Shown: piece after piece, positions 17,856-28,072 of the stretch
How the letters are laid out: the number at the start of each line of letters is the position of its first letter
How positions within the stretch are numbered: position 1 is the stretch's first letter
DNA from: Clostridia bacterium
GTDB lineage: Bacteria > Bacillota > Clostridia > Oscillospirales > Acutalibacteraceae
Direction: 5' to 3'
NCBI GenBank assembly: GCA_017625095.1
Contig: JAGALQ010000024.1
Span: 62,001 to 126,000, forward strand
Length of the DNA stretch: 64,000 nucleotides
Made by a program: the position numbers and the translations under genes
Notes under the pieces: model-generated
Databases searched by the model: none
What the model saw: only the letters and a program-made list of their open reading frames with translations
Told to the model about the DNA's origin: nothing

Positions 17856-19701
17856 TGGCTTTACCTCTTTGTTTGAAATTTCTGTTACTGTCAGGTTTGC
17901 GGTAATTATTATCATTTTCACCTTTAATCAGACAGTTCTTACCGTTTCCTATCAGATCACTGCGTCCGGCCCTCTTGAGAGCTTCTGTTACGAGTGCACG
18001 GTTTTTGGGATTGAAATATTGAAGTAATGCGCGTTGCAAAGCTTTATCGTGTTCGTTTCGTGCGACATAAACTTCTTTTAATGTATAAGGATCAAGACCT
18101 GTATAAAACATACAGGTAGAAACAGTCCCGGGTGTCGGATAGAAATCCTGCACTTGCTCAGGTCTGATTCGGTTGTTTTTCAGGAATACCGCAAGTTCAA
18201 CAGCATCTTTAAGCGTGCTGCCGGGATGTGATGACATAAGATAAGGCACAAGATACTGTTCTTTGCCGATTTCTTTATTATATTTAAAATATCTTTTGGC
18301 AAATTCGAGATAAGTCTCAATATGCGGTTTACCCATTTTATCGAGAACTGCTGCCGAACAGTGCTCCGGAGCAACCTTCAGCTGACCGCTTGTGTGATGT
18401 TCAACAAGTTCACGGAAAAATTTATCATCTTTATCTGCAATAAGATAATCAAATCTGATTCCAGAACGGATAAACACTTTTTTGATTTTTGGTAAACTTC
18501 TGACTTCACGCAAAATTGACAGATATTCATCGTGATTTGCAATCAGGTTCGGACAAGGCTTGGGCGCAAGACATTTTTTGCCCTTACATAAGCCTTTTTC
18601 AAGTTGAATATCACATGCAGGTCTGCGGAAATTAGCCGTCGGACCTCCTATGTCGTGAATATAACCTTTAAATCCCGGTAATGTTGTCAGAAGTTTTGCT
18701 TCTTCGATTATTGATTCTTTGCTTCGTGATGTTATGAATCTGCCCTGATGGAATGCAAGCGAACAGAAATTGCATGCACCGAAACAACCTCTGTTATGAG
18801 TAATTGAAAATTCAACTTCGGCAATTGCAGGCACCCCGCCCTCTTTATCATAGCAAGGATGTACAGCACGCATAAACGGAAGTTTATATACGGCATCGAG
18901 TTCTTGGGTAGTAAGCGGAGGCATAGGCGGATTCTGAACAAGCATTCTGTTGCCGTGGCGTTGTTTTACAAGCTTGCCTCTGATGTGGTCGGCTTCATCC
19001 ATCTGAATGCGGCACGAAACCGCATATTCACGTTTGTTGCTGACTACATTTTCAAATGACGGACATTCTGCACCCATAAGCGGTGTTTCACGTACATCAC
19101 ACAAATAACAAGTGCCTCTGATATCACGGATATCGGAAATGTTTTCACCTGAATTGAGCCTGTCAGCAATCTCGATTGTCTGCTTTTCTCCCATACCGTA
19201 TGAAAGTATATCGGCTTGTGAATCTACAAGAATTGAACGACGCACTTTATCATCCCAATAATCGTAATGGGCAAAGCGTCTGAGGGAAGCCTCAAGACCG
19301 CCGATAATTATAGGTACATTACCGTAAATCTCACGTATTTTATTACAGTAAACAATAACAGCTCTGTCAGGACGTCTGCCGGATTTTCCTCCCGGTGAAT
19401 ACGCATCATCGCTTCTGTGTTTTTTAGCGGCAGTATAGTGGGCAACCATTGAGTCTATATTGCCGCTGCTGACCATAAATCCGAGTCTTGGTTTACCGAA
19501 ACGCATAAAATCGTCATTTGTTCGCCAATCTGGCTGTGCAAGAAAAGCGACTTTGTATCCCCTGCTTTCCAGTACTCGACAAATAATGGACGCACCGAAA
19601 CTGGGGTGATCAACATAAGCGTCACCGCATACATAAACAAAATCGACTTCATCCCAGCCTCGTTCAATCATCTGCTGTTTATTTATAGGAAAAAATGGCA
19701 T
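17830..19701 (-). CDS. YgiQ-family radical SAM protein
   Basis: 623 residues. It carries an N-terminal cobalamin-binding-like region (VYVCGDAYVDHPSFGASII near residue 22) and a radical SAM core with the CxxxCxxC cluster motif in RGCFGACNFCSLAFHQGRF near 300. A characteristic C-terminal region follows, with KVAPEHCS and QVQDFYPTPGT. This is the UPF0313/YgiQ family; its biochemical role is not established. The C-terminal tail is highly basic and repetitive (Lys/Arg/Asn). The start lies two bases after the ftsK stop, with GAGGAG as ribosome binding site inside the ftsK end. Confidence 0.9.
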   Translation of the reverse strand: MPFFPINKQQMIERGWDEVDFVYVCGDAYVDHPSFGASIICRVLESRGYKVAFLAQPDWRTNDDFMRFGKPRLGFMVSSGNIDSMVAHYTAAKKHRSDDAYSPGGKSGRRPDRAVIVYCNKIREIYGNVPIIIGGLEASLRRFAHYDYWDDKVRRSILVDSQADILSYGMGEKQTIEIADRLNSGENISDIRDIRGTCYLCDVRETPLMGAECPSFENVVSNKREYAVSCRIQMDEADHIRGKLVKQRHGNRMLVQNPPMPPLTTQELDAVYKLPFMRAVHPCYDKEGGVPAIAEVEFSITHNRGCFGACNFCSLAFHQGRFITSRSKESIIEEAKLLTTLPGFKGYIHDIGGPTANFRRPACDIQLEKGLCKGKKCLAPKPCPNLIANHDEYLSILREVRSLPKIKKVFIRSGIRFDYLIADKDDKFFRELVEHHTSGQLKVAPEHCSAAVLDKMGKPHIETYLEFAKRYFKYNKEIGKEQYLVPYLMSSHPGSTLKDAVELAVFLKNNRIRPEQVQDFYPTPGTVSTCMFYTGLDPYTLKEVYVARNEHDKALQRALLQYFNPKNRALVTEALKRAGRSDLIGNGKNCLIKGENDNNYRKPDSNRNFKQRGKANDRKTKKR

Positions 19702-19703
19702 CT

Positions 19704-22394
19704 TTACTCCTCGTTATTACCGTCTGCGGCGACGAAGTTACCGCCGTTTAAAGCGATCATTTCATTATATTGCTGTTTTGTCATAAGTACTTTTCGGGGC
19801 TTACTGCCTTCGAAAGGACCTATGATGCCTTTTTCTTCGAGCTCATCCATAATTCTTGCGGCTTTGGCGTATCCGATTTTGAGTTTTCTCTGAAGAAGTG
19901 TGGTTGATGCAAGCTGATTTTCAACAACTACAGCGACAGCACGCATGGTTTCTTCGTCTGCACCGCTGTCGGGAGAAGCATCGGCATCAACGTGATATCC
20001 CTCTTTCTTCTTTTCTGCAACAGCCTGTTTCTCGATTTCTTCCATAACATCGCTGTCATATTCACATTGACCTTGCGATTTGATAAAGTCAACAACTCTT
20101 TCAACTTCTTCATCGGATACATAACAACCCTGAAGACGGACGGGTTTTGAAACACCGACGGGATTGAACAGCATATCTCCGTTACCAAGAAGCTTTTCTG
20201 CACCTGCAGTGTCGATAATTGTTCTTGAGTCAACCTGTGAAGAAACGAAGAGTGCAATACGGCTCGGAATATTAGCCTTGATAATACCGGTAATAACATT
20301 AACCGAAGGACGCTGAGTTGCAATAACAAGATGCATACCTGCTGCACGTGCCATCTGAGCAAGACGGCATATTGAATCTTCAACCTCATTCTGAGCAACC
20401 ATCATAAGGTCGGAAAGCTCATCAATAAAGATACAAATCTGATACATCGGTGTCATTTCGGGATCTTTTGCCGCCATCTTATTGTATCCTTTGATATCAC
20501 GCACGCCTTTTTCAGAGAACATCTTGTAACGTTTTGTCATTTCCGATACAGCCCAGGCAAGCGCACCGGCTGCCTTTCTCGGGTCAGAAACGACAGGAAC
20601 CATAAGATGAGGAATATCTCTGTAAACAGTGAATTCAACCTGCTTCGGGTCGATCATAATGAGTTTGACCTCATCAGGATTCGAGTTGAACAAAATACTG
20701 ATAATCATTGCATTAAGACAAACTGATTTACCCGAACCGGTCGTACCTGCTATAAGAAGATGCGGCATTTTTGCAAGGTCAGTGCATGTGACGTTACCTG
20801 AAATATCCTTGCCAAGTGCAACATTGAGTTTGCTTGTAGCGTTCTTGAACTGCGGAGAATCAATGATTTCGCGCAGGCTGACTGTTAATCTTGTACGGTT
20901 GGGAATCTCAATGCCAACAGCGGCTTTATTCGGGATAGGTGCCTCGATACGTACACCTGAAGCTGCAAGGTTCATTGCGATATCATCGGAAAGATTAGCG
21001 ATACGGCTAATTTTAATGCCCGGAGCAGGCTGAATCTCATAACGAGTTACAGACGGGCCGCGTGCAATATCAACAATTTTTGTTTCAATATTGAAACTTC
21101 TGAGGGTTTCAACGAGCTTATTTGCGTTTGCAGTAAGCTCTTCTTTTATGTCAGCATCTCCTGAGCTGTTAGCCTGTGCAAGACACTCGACATCCGGAAG
21201 AACATAAACGTGTTCGATTTCTTCATCTTCTGCTTCTTCATCAGTTTTATCTTCAATTTGAACTTCAGGAGTATCGGAATTATCTTCACTTGCTTTGTTA
21301 ATCAGATCGATAACTTCATCTGTTTGTTTTATCGGACCGCGTGAAATCGGAATATCAGCCGGAATATGTTCTGTTACACTATCTTCTGTTTCAATTGAAT
21401 CATCCGGATTATAAGCGGGTGTTGATGTTCCTGAAAAATCAGGAATAGGCATCGGATCAAAAACGGGGATTTCAGTGACCTGATCTTCTTCCTCTTCTGT
21501 TTCTTCGAAAACAATCGGTTTAATTTCTTCTGCAGTTATATTTATATCGACTGTTTCAGACGGTTCTTCATATATATCTTCACTTTTCGGTTTACGATAT
21601 TCTTTCTCTTTCTTAGTCTTTTTCGGTTCACGGGGTGATTCTGCTTTTTGCTTTTCGAGTTCTTCAAATCTTTCTTTTGTGGCACCTGAAACTTTGCCGA
21701 AAACAGAAGAAAAAACTTCAAAAAGACTTGACATTGATGTGCCGGTGATAATCATTATTGCAACAAAAAGGAGAATAAATGTTGTTACAATTGAGCCCGC
21801 TTTTCCGAAAAGCAAAGCAATACCGCCGCCGAAAAATGCGCCGACTACACCCGAGCCCTTAAATCCTGCTTGCCATGCAATTGAAATTTGTTCACTCAAA
21901 GTGTTTACTTTGAGAAAATCTGAAGAGTGCGGGAAAATATAACATAATGTCGAAAGGCATATTACGCCTAAAACGCAACTCATCAGACGAACAATGTAAC
22001 TGCTCAGGGGCTTGTCTTTTGCAAGAGAAACGGAAAGATAAACCATAATCGGCACTATAGCAAATGAGCAAAAACCAAAAATGCCGAAGAATATGTTCTT
22101 TGCTCCTTGCCACAGATTGGTTTCACCTTCAGTGACACCACTCGGGATTATAATCACAAATAACAAAAATATTGCAAGTGCAAAGATGACACAAGACACT
22201 ATTTGCTTTTTTGCAACTGTGCTGATACCGGTATTCGTATTTGGTTTAGCTTGCGATCCTGATTTTCGTGTTGTAGTGGATCTAGAAGTGTTTTTATTGT
22301 TCGCAGACTTGGATTTAGAGTTATTTGATTGAGTTTTGGTCTTATTTTGAGTGTTTCTGGTATTGCCTGAATTAGTTTTTCTTTTTTCTGCCAT
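19704..22394 (-). CDS. ftsK: DNA translocase FtsK/SpoIIIE
   Basis: 896 residues. A Lys/Asn/Ser/Thr-rich tail (about 1-70) leads into four or five transmembrane helices (about 70-220) and an acidic linker. The motor follows, with Walker A IAGTTGSGKSVCLN near residue 560 and Walker B IFIDELSD near 660. The C-terminal gamma winged helix, RKLKIGYAKAARIMDELEEKG, reads KOPS/SRS-type DNA. The protein moves chromosome termini through the division septum or into the forespore. The frame continues 23 codons upstream, but AAAGGAAATGAAGAA marks ATG at 22394. Confidence 0.94.
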   Translation of the reverse strand: MAEKRKTNSGNTRNTQNKTKTQSNNSKSKSANNKNTSRSTTTRKSGSQAKPNTNTGISTVAKKQIVSCVIFALAIFLLFVIIIPSGVTEGETNLWQGAKNIFFGIFGFCSFAIVPIMVYLSVSLAKDKPLSSYIVRLMSCVLGVICLSTLCYIFPHSSDFLKVNTLSEQISIAWQAGFKGSGVVGAFFGGGIALLFGKAGSIVTTFILLFVAIMIITGTSMSSLFEVFSSVFGKVSGATKERFEELEKQKAESPREPKKTKKEKEYRKPKSEDIYEEPSETVDINITAEEIKPIVFEETEEEEDQVTEIPVFDPMPIPDFSGTSTPAYNPDDSIETEDSVTEHIPADIPISRGPIKQTDEVIDLINKASEDNSDTPEVQIEDKTDEEAEDEEIEHVYVLPDVECLAQANSSGDADIKEELTANANKLVETLRSFNIETKIVDIARGPSVTRYEIQPAPGIKISRIANLSDDIAMNLAASGVRIEAPIPNKAAVGIEIPNRTRLTVSLREIIDSPQFKNATSKLNVALGKDISGNVTCTDLAKMPHLLIAGTTGSGKSVCLNAMIISILFNSNPDEVKLIMIDPKQVEFTVYRDIPHLMVPVVSDPRKAAGALAWAVSEMTKRYKMFSEKGVRDIKGYNKMAAKDPEMTPMYQICIFIDELSDLMMVAQNEVEDSICRLAQMARAAGMHLVIATQRPSVNVITGIIKANIPSRIALFVSSQVDSRTIIDTAGAEKLLGNGDMLFNPVGVSKPVRLQGCYVSDEEVERVVDFIKSQGQCEYDSDVMEEIEKQAVAEKKKEGYHVDADASPDSGADEETMRAVAVVVENQLASTTLLQRKLKIGYAKAARIMDELEEKGIIGPFEGSKPRKVLMTKQQYNEMIALNGGNFVAADGNNEE

Positions 22395-22520
22395 TTCTTC
22401 ATTTCCTTTATTATCTGAAATTCCAAAATGCATTATATCATTTTTTTCACAAACAATCAACAAAAGAATGTAAGTTTTTTAAATACTTTCACAATATATT
22501 GTATTTTTATATATTTTTGA

Positions 22521-22549
22521 TTGACAAACCTAAATTTTAGCTTTAATAT
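22521..22549 (+). promoter_or_regulatory. Sigma-A promoter of the aconitase-IDH operon
   Basis: TTGACA at 22521-22526, 17-nt spacer, TAATAT at 22544-22549. It lies 31 nt before the start codon in the divergent gap after ftsK. Confidence 0.8.
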
Positions 22550-22580
22550 AACAATGTATATTTTTAGGGAGGTACATACA

Positions 22581-24524
22581 ATGGGCTACAATATAGCACA
22601 AAAGCTTATCAAGAGCCATCTTGTAAGCGGTGAAATGATTCCCGGTACGGAAATCGGACTTAAAATTGATCAGACTCTTACTCAGGATGCTACAGGCACA
22701 ATGGCATATCTTGAGTTTGAAGCAATGGGCGTAGAAAGGGTCAGAACAGAACTTTCTGTTGCTTATATCGACCATAATACACTTCAGACAGGCTTTGAAA
22801 ACGCTGATGACCACAGATTTATCCAAAGCGTTGCCAAAAAGAGAGGCTTGAGATACTCAAGACCCGGTAACGGTATCTGCCATCAGGTTCATCTTGAAAG
22901 ATTCGGCAAACCCGGCAAGACTCTTATCGGTTCAGACAGCCACACACCCACAGGCGGCGGCATCGGTATGCTCGCAATCGGTTCAGGTGGTATGGACGTT
23001 GCAGTTGCAATGGGCGGCGGAACATATTATATCCCTATGCCTAACATTGTTAAGGTTAACCTTACAGGCAAGCTCAGCCCCTGGGTTGCAGCTAAAGACG
23101 TAATCCTTGAAGTTCTCAGAATTATGAGTGTCAAGGGCGGTGTCGGCAGAATTATCGAATACGGCGGTGAAGGTGTCAAGACACTTTCTGTTCCCGAAAG
23201 AGCTACAATCACTAATATGGGTGCTGAGCTTGGTGCAACAACTTCAGTATTCCCGTCAGATGAAAACACAAAGGCTTTCCTTGCTGCTCAGGGTCGTGAG
23301 GAAGATTGGTGTGAACTTAAAGCTGATGAAGATGCTGAGTATGAAAAGATTATTGATATAGATCTTTCTGCTCTTACTCCCCTTGCAGCAATGCCCCATA
23401 TGCCCGATAATGTAAAAACAGTTAATGAAATCGGTGAAATCAAGGTAGATCAGGTTTGTATCGGTTCATGTACAAACTCATCACTTATGGATATGCTCAA
23501 GGTTGCTGCAATCCTTAAGGGCAAGAAGGTTCATCCTGATGTCAGCCTTTCGATTGCTCCCGGATCAAAGCAGGTTCTCACAATGCTTTCTCTTAACGGT
23601 GCTCTTGCCGACATGATTGCGGCAGGTGCAAGAATACTCGAATCCGCTTGCGGTCCGTGTATCGGTATGGGTCAATCACCCAACTCAAAGGGTGTTTCAC
23701 TCAGAACATTCAACAGAAACTTTGAGGGCCGTTCAGGTACAGCTGATGCCGGTATTTACCTTGTAAGCCCTGAAGTTGCTGCTGCAAGCGCAATTACAGG
23801 CGTTCTTACCGATCCTAGAACACTCGGCGAATGCCCTGCAATAGAAATGCCCGATGAATTCCTTATTAATGACAATATGGTTGAGCTTCCCGCTTCTGTT
23901 GAAGAAGCTGACAGTGTTGAGATCAAGTACGGTCCCAATATTAAACCGTTCCCCACAAGTGTTGCTCTTCCTGACAGCATTGAAGCAAAAGCAGTTCTCA
24001 AGGTCGGTGATAACATTACAACCGACCATATTATGCCTGCAGGCGCTAAGATTCTCCCCTACCGTTCAAACATCCCCTATCTTTCAAACTTCTGTTTCCG
24101 TCAGTGCGATGAGCACTTTGCAGAAAATTGTAAGCGCGAAGGCAGCGGTATGATTATCGGCGGTGCAAACTACGGTCAGGGATCTTCGCGTGAGCACGCA
24201 GCTCTTGTTCCGCTTTACCTTGGTATCAAGTGTGTTATCACAAAGTCCTTTGCACGTATCCACTGTGCTAACCTTATTAATGCAGGCATCATCCCCTTTA
24301 CATTCAAAAATGCAGATGATTATGACAGAATCGATCAGAACGATCTTCTTTGTCTTCCCGATGTTAAGGCTGAAATCTCTGCAGGTAAAGAGGTTAAGCT
24401 CATCAACAAGACTAAAAATGAAGAATATGTACTTTGCTATGATCTTTCAGACCGTCAGAGAGATATGATTCTTGCAGGCGGACTTCTTAACTATACAAGA
24501 GAAAACGGAAAGGACGATAAATAA
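22581..24524 (+). CDS. Aconitate hydratase
   Basis: 647 residues, which fits the shorter aconitase type of anaerobes rather than the 900-residue AcnA. The 4Fe-4S ligands are visible in CIGSCTNSS (near residue 299) and ACGPCIGMG (near 360). The swivel domain has AGAKILPYRS (near 490) and GGANYGQGSSREHAAL (near 527). It isomerises citrate to isocitrate. The ATG at 22581 follows AGGGAGGT; the open frame upstream of it includes the promoter. The stop overlaps the next start by one base, so it is coupled to isocitrate dehydrogenase. No citrate synthase gene is in the window. Confidence 0.93.
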   Translation: MGYNIAQKLIKSHLVSGEMIPGTEIGLKIDQTLTQDATGTMAYLEFEAMGVERVRTELSVAYIDHNTLQTGFENADDHRFIQSVAKKRGLRYSRPGNGICHQVHLERFGKPGKTLIGSDSHTPTGGGIGMLAIGSGGMDVAVAMGGGTYYIPMPNIVKVNLTGKLSPWVAAKDVILEVLRIMSVKGGVGRIIEYGGEGVKTLSVPERATITNMGAELGATTSVFPSDENTKAFLAAQGREEDWCELKADEDAEYEKIIDIDLSALTPLAAMPHMPDNVKTVNEIGEIKVDQVCIGSCTNSSLMDMLKVAAILKGKKVHPDVSLSIAPGSKQVLTMLSLNGALADMIAAGARILESACGPCIGMGQSPNSKGVSLRTFNRNFEGRSGTADAGIYLVSPEVAAASAITGVLTDPRTLGECPAIEMPDEFLINDNMVELPASVEEADSVEIKYGPNIKPFPTSVALPDSIEAKAVLKVGDNITTDHIMPAGAKILPYRSNIPYLSNFCFRQCDEHFAENCKREGSGMIIGGANYGQGSSREHAALVPLYLGIKCVITKSFARIHCANLINAGIIPFTFKNADDYDRIDQNDLLCLPDVKAEISAGKEVKLINKTKNEEYVLCYDLSDRQRDMILAGGLLNYTRENGKDDK

Positions 24525-25690
24525 TGTACGAAGCACAAATCAAGGCAGCTGCTGAAAGATACGCTGATCTTCTTCGTGAGCAGCTTGAAAGAAACGAAAG
24601 AATCAAATCAATCGGTGACTTCACCGATTATGCTAAGCTCGACAAAATCATTATCGGTATCTGTGGCGGCGACGGCATCGGTCCGATTATCTGTAAAGAG
24701 GCAGAAAGAGTTCTGCGTTATATGCTCGCTGACGAAGTAGCAAGCGGTAAGGTTGAGTTCAAAGAAATCGACGGACTTACAATTGAAAACCGTGTTGCTG
24801 CAAACAAAGCAATTCCCGATGATGTAATGGAAGAACTCAAGGCTTGTCACGTTATTCTTAAGGGTCCGACAACTACACCTCAGGCAGGCGATCCCTGGCC
24901 GAACATTGAGAGTGCAAACGTTGCGATGAGAAAGGCTCTTGACCTTTTCTGCAACCTCCGCCCCGTTAAGATTCCCGAAGAAGGAATTGACTGGGCATTC
25001 TTCCGTGAGAATACAGAAGGCGCTTACGCTGTCGGTTCAAAGGGCGTTAACGTAACTGATGACCTTGCAACTGACTTTGTTGTTACAACAACAGAGGGCA
25101 CAGAGCGTATTGCAAAGCTTGCATATAACTATGCTCGCGCTAACGGTAAGGAAAGAGTATCAATTATTACAAAAGCAAACATCATCAAGACAACAGACGG
25201 TAAGTTCCTTTCCATCTGTAAGCGTATCGGTGAAGAATATCCCGAAATCACAACTGACGAGTGGTACATCGATATCACAACAGCTAAACTTATTGATCCT
25301 AAGCGTCGCCGTGATTTCAAGGTGTTTATCCTTCCCAACCTTTACGGTGATATCATTACTGATGAAGCTGCTGAATTCCAGGGTGGTGTCGGCACTGCAG
25401 GCAGCGCAAACATCGGTAAGAAATACGCAATGTTTGAAGCTATTCACGGCTCTGCTCCCAGAATGATCCGTGAGGGACGCGGCGCTTATGCTGATCCCTG
25501 CTCAATGCTCAGAGCTGCTGTTATGCTTCTTTCTCACATCGGCTATGTTGACAAGGCAAATGCTCTTGAGGCTGCACTTGATAAGTGTATGATAACTGAG
25601 AAAAAGCTTGTTATTACAGGTCGTGACGATGGATGCACATGCAGCGAGTTCGGCGATTATCTTATGGAAACAGTTGAAGCTCTCAACTGA
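24524..25690 (+). CDS. Isocitrate dehydrogenase, isocitrate/isopropylmalate family
   Basis: 388 residues. GGDGIGPIICKEAERVL near residue 46 is the nucleotide-site start. FCNLRPVK near 145, FRENTEGAYAVGSK near 165 and NLYGDIITDEAAEFQGGVGTAGSANIG near 272-298 are substrate- and metal-binding signatures. The NLYGDI form is typical of NAD-dependent isocitrate dehydrogenase. With the preceding aconitase it makes 2-oxoglutarate for glutamate synthesis, an oxidative half TCA branch common in anaerobes. TAATG overlap with the aconitase gene implies translational coupling. Confidence 0.9.
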   Translation: MYEAQIKAAAERYADLLREQLERNERIKSIGDFTDYAKLDKIIIGICGGDGIGPIICKEAERVLRYMLADEVASGKVEFKEIDGLTIENRVAANKAIPDDVMEELKACHVILKGPTTTPQAGDPWPNIESANVAMRKALDLFCNLRPVKIPEEGIDWAFFRENTEGAYAVGSKGVNVTDDLATDFVVTTTEGTERIAKLAYNYARANGKERVSIITKANIIKTTDGKFLSICKRIGEEYPEITTDEWYIDITTAKLIDPKRRRDFKVFILPNLYGDIITDEAAEFQGGVGTAGSANIGKKYAMFEAIHGSAPRMIREGRGAYADPCSMLRAAVMLLSHIGYVDKANALEAALDKCMITEKKLVITGRDDGCTCSEFGDYLMETVEALN

Positions 25691-25691
25691 C

Positions 25692-25730
25692 AAAAAAGCC
25701 TTCGGTATTAATTTACCGAAGGCTTTTTTT
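25692..25730. terminator. Bidirectional terminator after isocitrate dehydrogenase
   Basis: A long stem (25692-25707 with 25714-25729) flanked by A6 and T7 runs, so it works on both strands. It also ends the convergent GT87-like transcript. Confidence 0.92.
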
Positions 25731-25764
25731 ATGATTTGAATGCTGTTGTAAATGATGTCACATT

Positions 25765-27090
25765 TTATTTATTCTTCAGTTTAATTCTTACACGCGGTAA
25801 TTTTATTTCACCGCGACTTATTGATATAAGAACATCCGCAAACATATATAGAGTAACAGCTGTTACGATAAATGCAGCAATCAACTGATTTGGAGAAGCC
25901 AGATAATCGTTAGTGAAGGCAAATAATTGATCTAACACTGTAATTCCTTCAGTTAAATCGAGCATATCACCGATATTAAAATAATATACAGGCGGAATGA
26001 GGATAATCATTAATAAGAATGCAATGTAATATGGTATATCACGTTTTCTGAATGAATTTGAACAAATAAAAACAATAAACGGTATTATTGCAAATATAAG
26101 AATATACGTTCTTGCTGTTGACGGATAATTCATTATCGCATAGGCAATTGCCCAGATCTTTTGCCATTCTGTATCTGAAAAGATGAAAATTAAAAGTGCT
26201 GATAAATAAGTTACGGTAGCAAGAAAGGTGTATGCATCAGAGAATTTAATACCAAATAAAGTGTTAGCATACATTGCTAAAACATCAATGCAAACAAACT
26301 CAGGCGAAAGCTTATCGAGTGTATAATCCGAAAACTCATTAAGATTATTAAACAAATCACTGATACTTTCAAATCCGTCATAAAAAAAGAAAGGTAATAT
26401 AATACATATGATTCCGTAGACAGCAAGACGGATTGCATCCTTATATTTCTTATCAGCCAGCAATAACAGGCCAAATGCAGCAGGATAGAGTTTTATTCCT
26501 GCTGCGATTGCAAGCAGAATAAATGAAAGCTCCCTGATAAATTTATTTTCACTTTTTCGGTTAAATATAAAGAACATTGAGAAAACAAGCGAAAGCAGAG
26601 CTATATTTCCTCGTTGAACACAATAGATCATCGGATATGAAAATACAAGTAAAACCGTAAAAGCAGAAGAAAATTTATCTAGACCGTGTTTTGCAAAGTA
26701 ACGCTTGATTATTGATGAAAACAGTAAAAAACAAAGAATTACAAAAACAAAATATATAAAAAGACAGACATAATCCCTCTGCAACATAGTACGTCTTGAA
26801 AACTTTGTTGCCGCCAAATCCGGATCTATCATAAGCGATAAGACATAAAAGAACATATTAGCCAACGGAGGATAAATAATCCCCTCTTTATAAACATCTT
26901 TTGTGCTTGCATCACGGATTGAATTGAAAAAATCCATAAAGAAATCTGTACCGACGGTGTTCCTGAACAACGTGTTGATAAAAGATTGCCCGTCGGTAAG
27001 AATAAGCATTATGAAAAATATAACGGCAGAAACTGAAAAAACGCCGAAATATATCTTTAACAGATTTTTAGAGTTAAGTCTGTTTTTCAT
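25765..27090 (-). CDS. GT87-like (DUF2029) integral membrane glycosyltransferase
   Basis: 441 residues with about ten hydrophobic segments. Early acidic and aromatic residues (FFMDFFNS near residue 46, IIYPPLANMF near 67) are placed as in GT-C enzymes of the GT87/DUF2029 family, which use polyprenyl-phosphate sugars at the membrane. Two starts are possible. ATG at 27102 overlaps the upstream stop (TAATG) but lacks a ribosome binding site; ATG at 27090 has GAGGA at good spacing and is preferred. It is last in a three-gene minus-strand run with the lysophospholipase-like and sialidase-like genes. The acceptor is unknown. Confidence 0.65.
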   Translation of the reverse strand: MKNRLNSKNLLKIYFGVFSVSAVIFFIMLILTDGQSFINTLFRNTVGTDFFMDFFNSIRDASTKDVYKEGIIYPPLANMFFYVLSLMIDPDLAATKFSRRTMLQRDYVCLFIYFVFVILCFLLFSSIIKRYFAKHGLDKFSSAFTVLLVFSYPMIYCVQRGNIALLSLVFSMFFIFNRKSENKFIRELSFILLAIAAGIKLYPAAFGLLLLADKKYKDAIRLAVYGIICIILPFFFYDGFESISDLFNNLNEFSDYTLDKLSPEFVCIDVLAMYANTLFGIKFSDAYTFLATVTYLSALLIFIFSDTEWQKIWAIAYAIMNYPSTARTYILIFAIIPFIVFICSNSFRKRDIPYYIAFLLMIILIPPVYYFNIGDMLDLTEGITVLDQLFAFTNDYLASPNQLIAAFIVTAVTLYMFADVLISISRGEIKLPRVRIKLKNK

Positions 27091-27101
27091 TAATTTCCTC
27101 A

Positions 27102-28055
27102 TTAATTGTGTATATTATTAAAAACCGTATTATCAAGCCAGTTAAGAATATCGTTCATAACGTCAGCTCTCTCAATTTCGTTGAGTATTTCATGACGCAT
27201 ACATTTATATATCTTAACATCAACTTTTTTGTGTCCTGATTTTTTCAGGTCAGAAGCAACTTGTTTTACACCTGCACCGTACTCACCAACAGGGTCAGAG
27301 TCTCCAGCAATAAGGTAAATTGGCAGATTTTTGCGTACGCCTTTATACCAGTCTTTTGTTGAAACATACCTGAGAACAGAAAATAAATCGCGGTAACCGC
27401 AAGCTGTGAAAAGAAAGCCGCAATATTTGTCAGCGATATATTTATCTACAATTACTTTATCTGTTGTAAGCCAATCAAAATCTGTTCTTTTCGGTTTGAT
27501 TTTCTTATTATATGTTCCGAAAGCAAGAGTATTAATAAATTCGCTGCGGTGAAGATTACCTTTGCTTTTTGCAACATAATCTGCAAGCTTTATCGCAATT
27601 CCTGCAGCGGGATTAGGTCCGCTTGTGCCGCAGAAAATAGCAGCGTCGAGAGCATTGTTATGAATCTCGGAATATGCTCTGGCAATAAATGATCCCATAC
27701 TGTGACCAAATAGCACAACAGGTTTATGCGGAAAGAGCTCTCTGGCATATTTATTTATTGTAAAACAGTCTTCTACCAGATTCTTCCAACCGTCCTCTTC
27801 GCCGAAAAAGCCAAGATACTTATCGTCACTTACAGATTCACCGTGTCCGAGATGGTCATGAACAAATACGGCATATCCGTTTTCTGCAAGAAATGAAGCG
27901 AATTCATCGTATCTTTCTTTATGTTCAGCCATACCGTGTGCAATTTGCACAACAGCTTTTGCTGTAACTTTTACAACAGGAGCATAACAAACACCGTGAA
28001 TTACAACAGGTTTAAGTGCCGAATTGACGGTGAATTCTATTTTTTCAAATTTCAT
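27102..28055 (-). CDS. Alpha/beta hydrolase, lysophospholipase/monoacylglycerol lipase type
   Basis: 317 residues. VQIAHGMAEHKERYDEFA (near residue 36) is the oxyanion-hole region of the Hydrolase_4 family. The nucleophile elbow is GHSMGS near 117, the acid is in IAGDSDPVGEYG near 250, and the His is in MRHEILNE near 292. There is no signal peptide. The start follows AAAGGAGACCGCA, 17 nt after the sialidase-like gene. Candidate substrates are lysophospholipids or monoglycerides. Confidence 0.85.
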   Translation of the reverse strand: MKFEKIEFTVNSALKPVVIHGVCYAPVVKVTAKAVVQIAHGMAEHKERYDEFASFLAENGYAVFVHDHLGHGESVSDDKYLGFFGEEDGWKNLVEDCFTINKYARELFPHKPVVLFGHSMGSFIARAYSEIHNNALDAAIFCGTSGPNPAAGIAIKLADYVAKSKGNLHRSEFINTLAFGTYNKKIKPKRTDFDWLTTDKVIVDKYIADKYCGFLFTACGYRDLFSVLRYVSTKDWYKGVRKNLPIYLIAGDSDPVGEYGAGVKQVASDLKKSGHKKVDVKIYKCMRHEILNEIERADVMNDILNWLDNTVFNNIHN

Positions 28056-28072
28056 TGCGGTCTCCTTTAAAA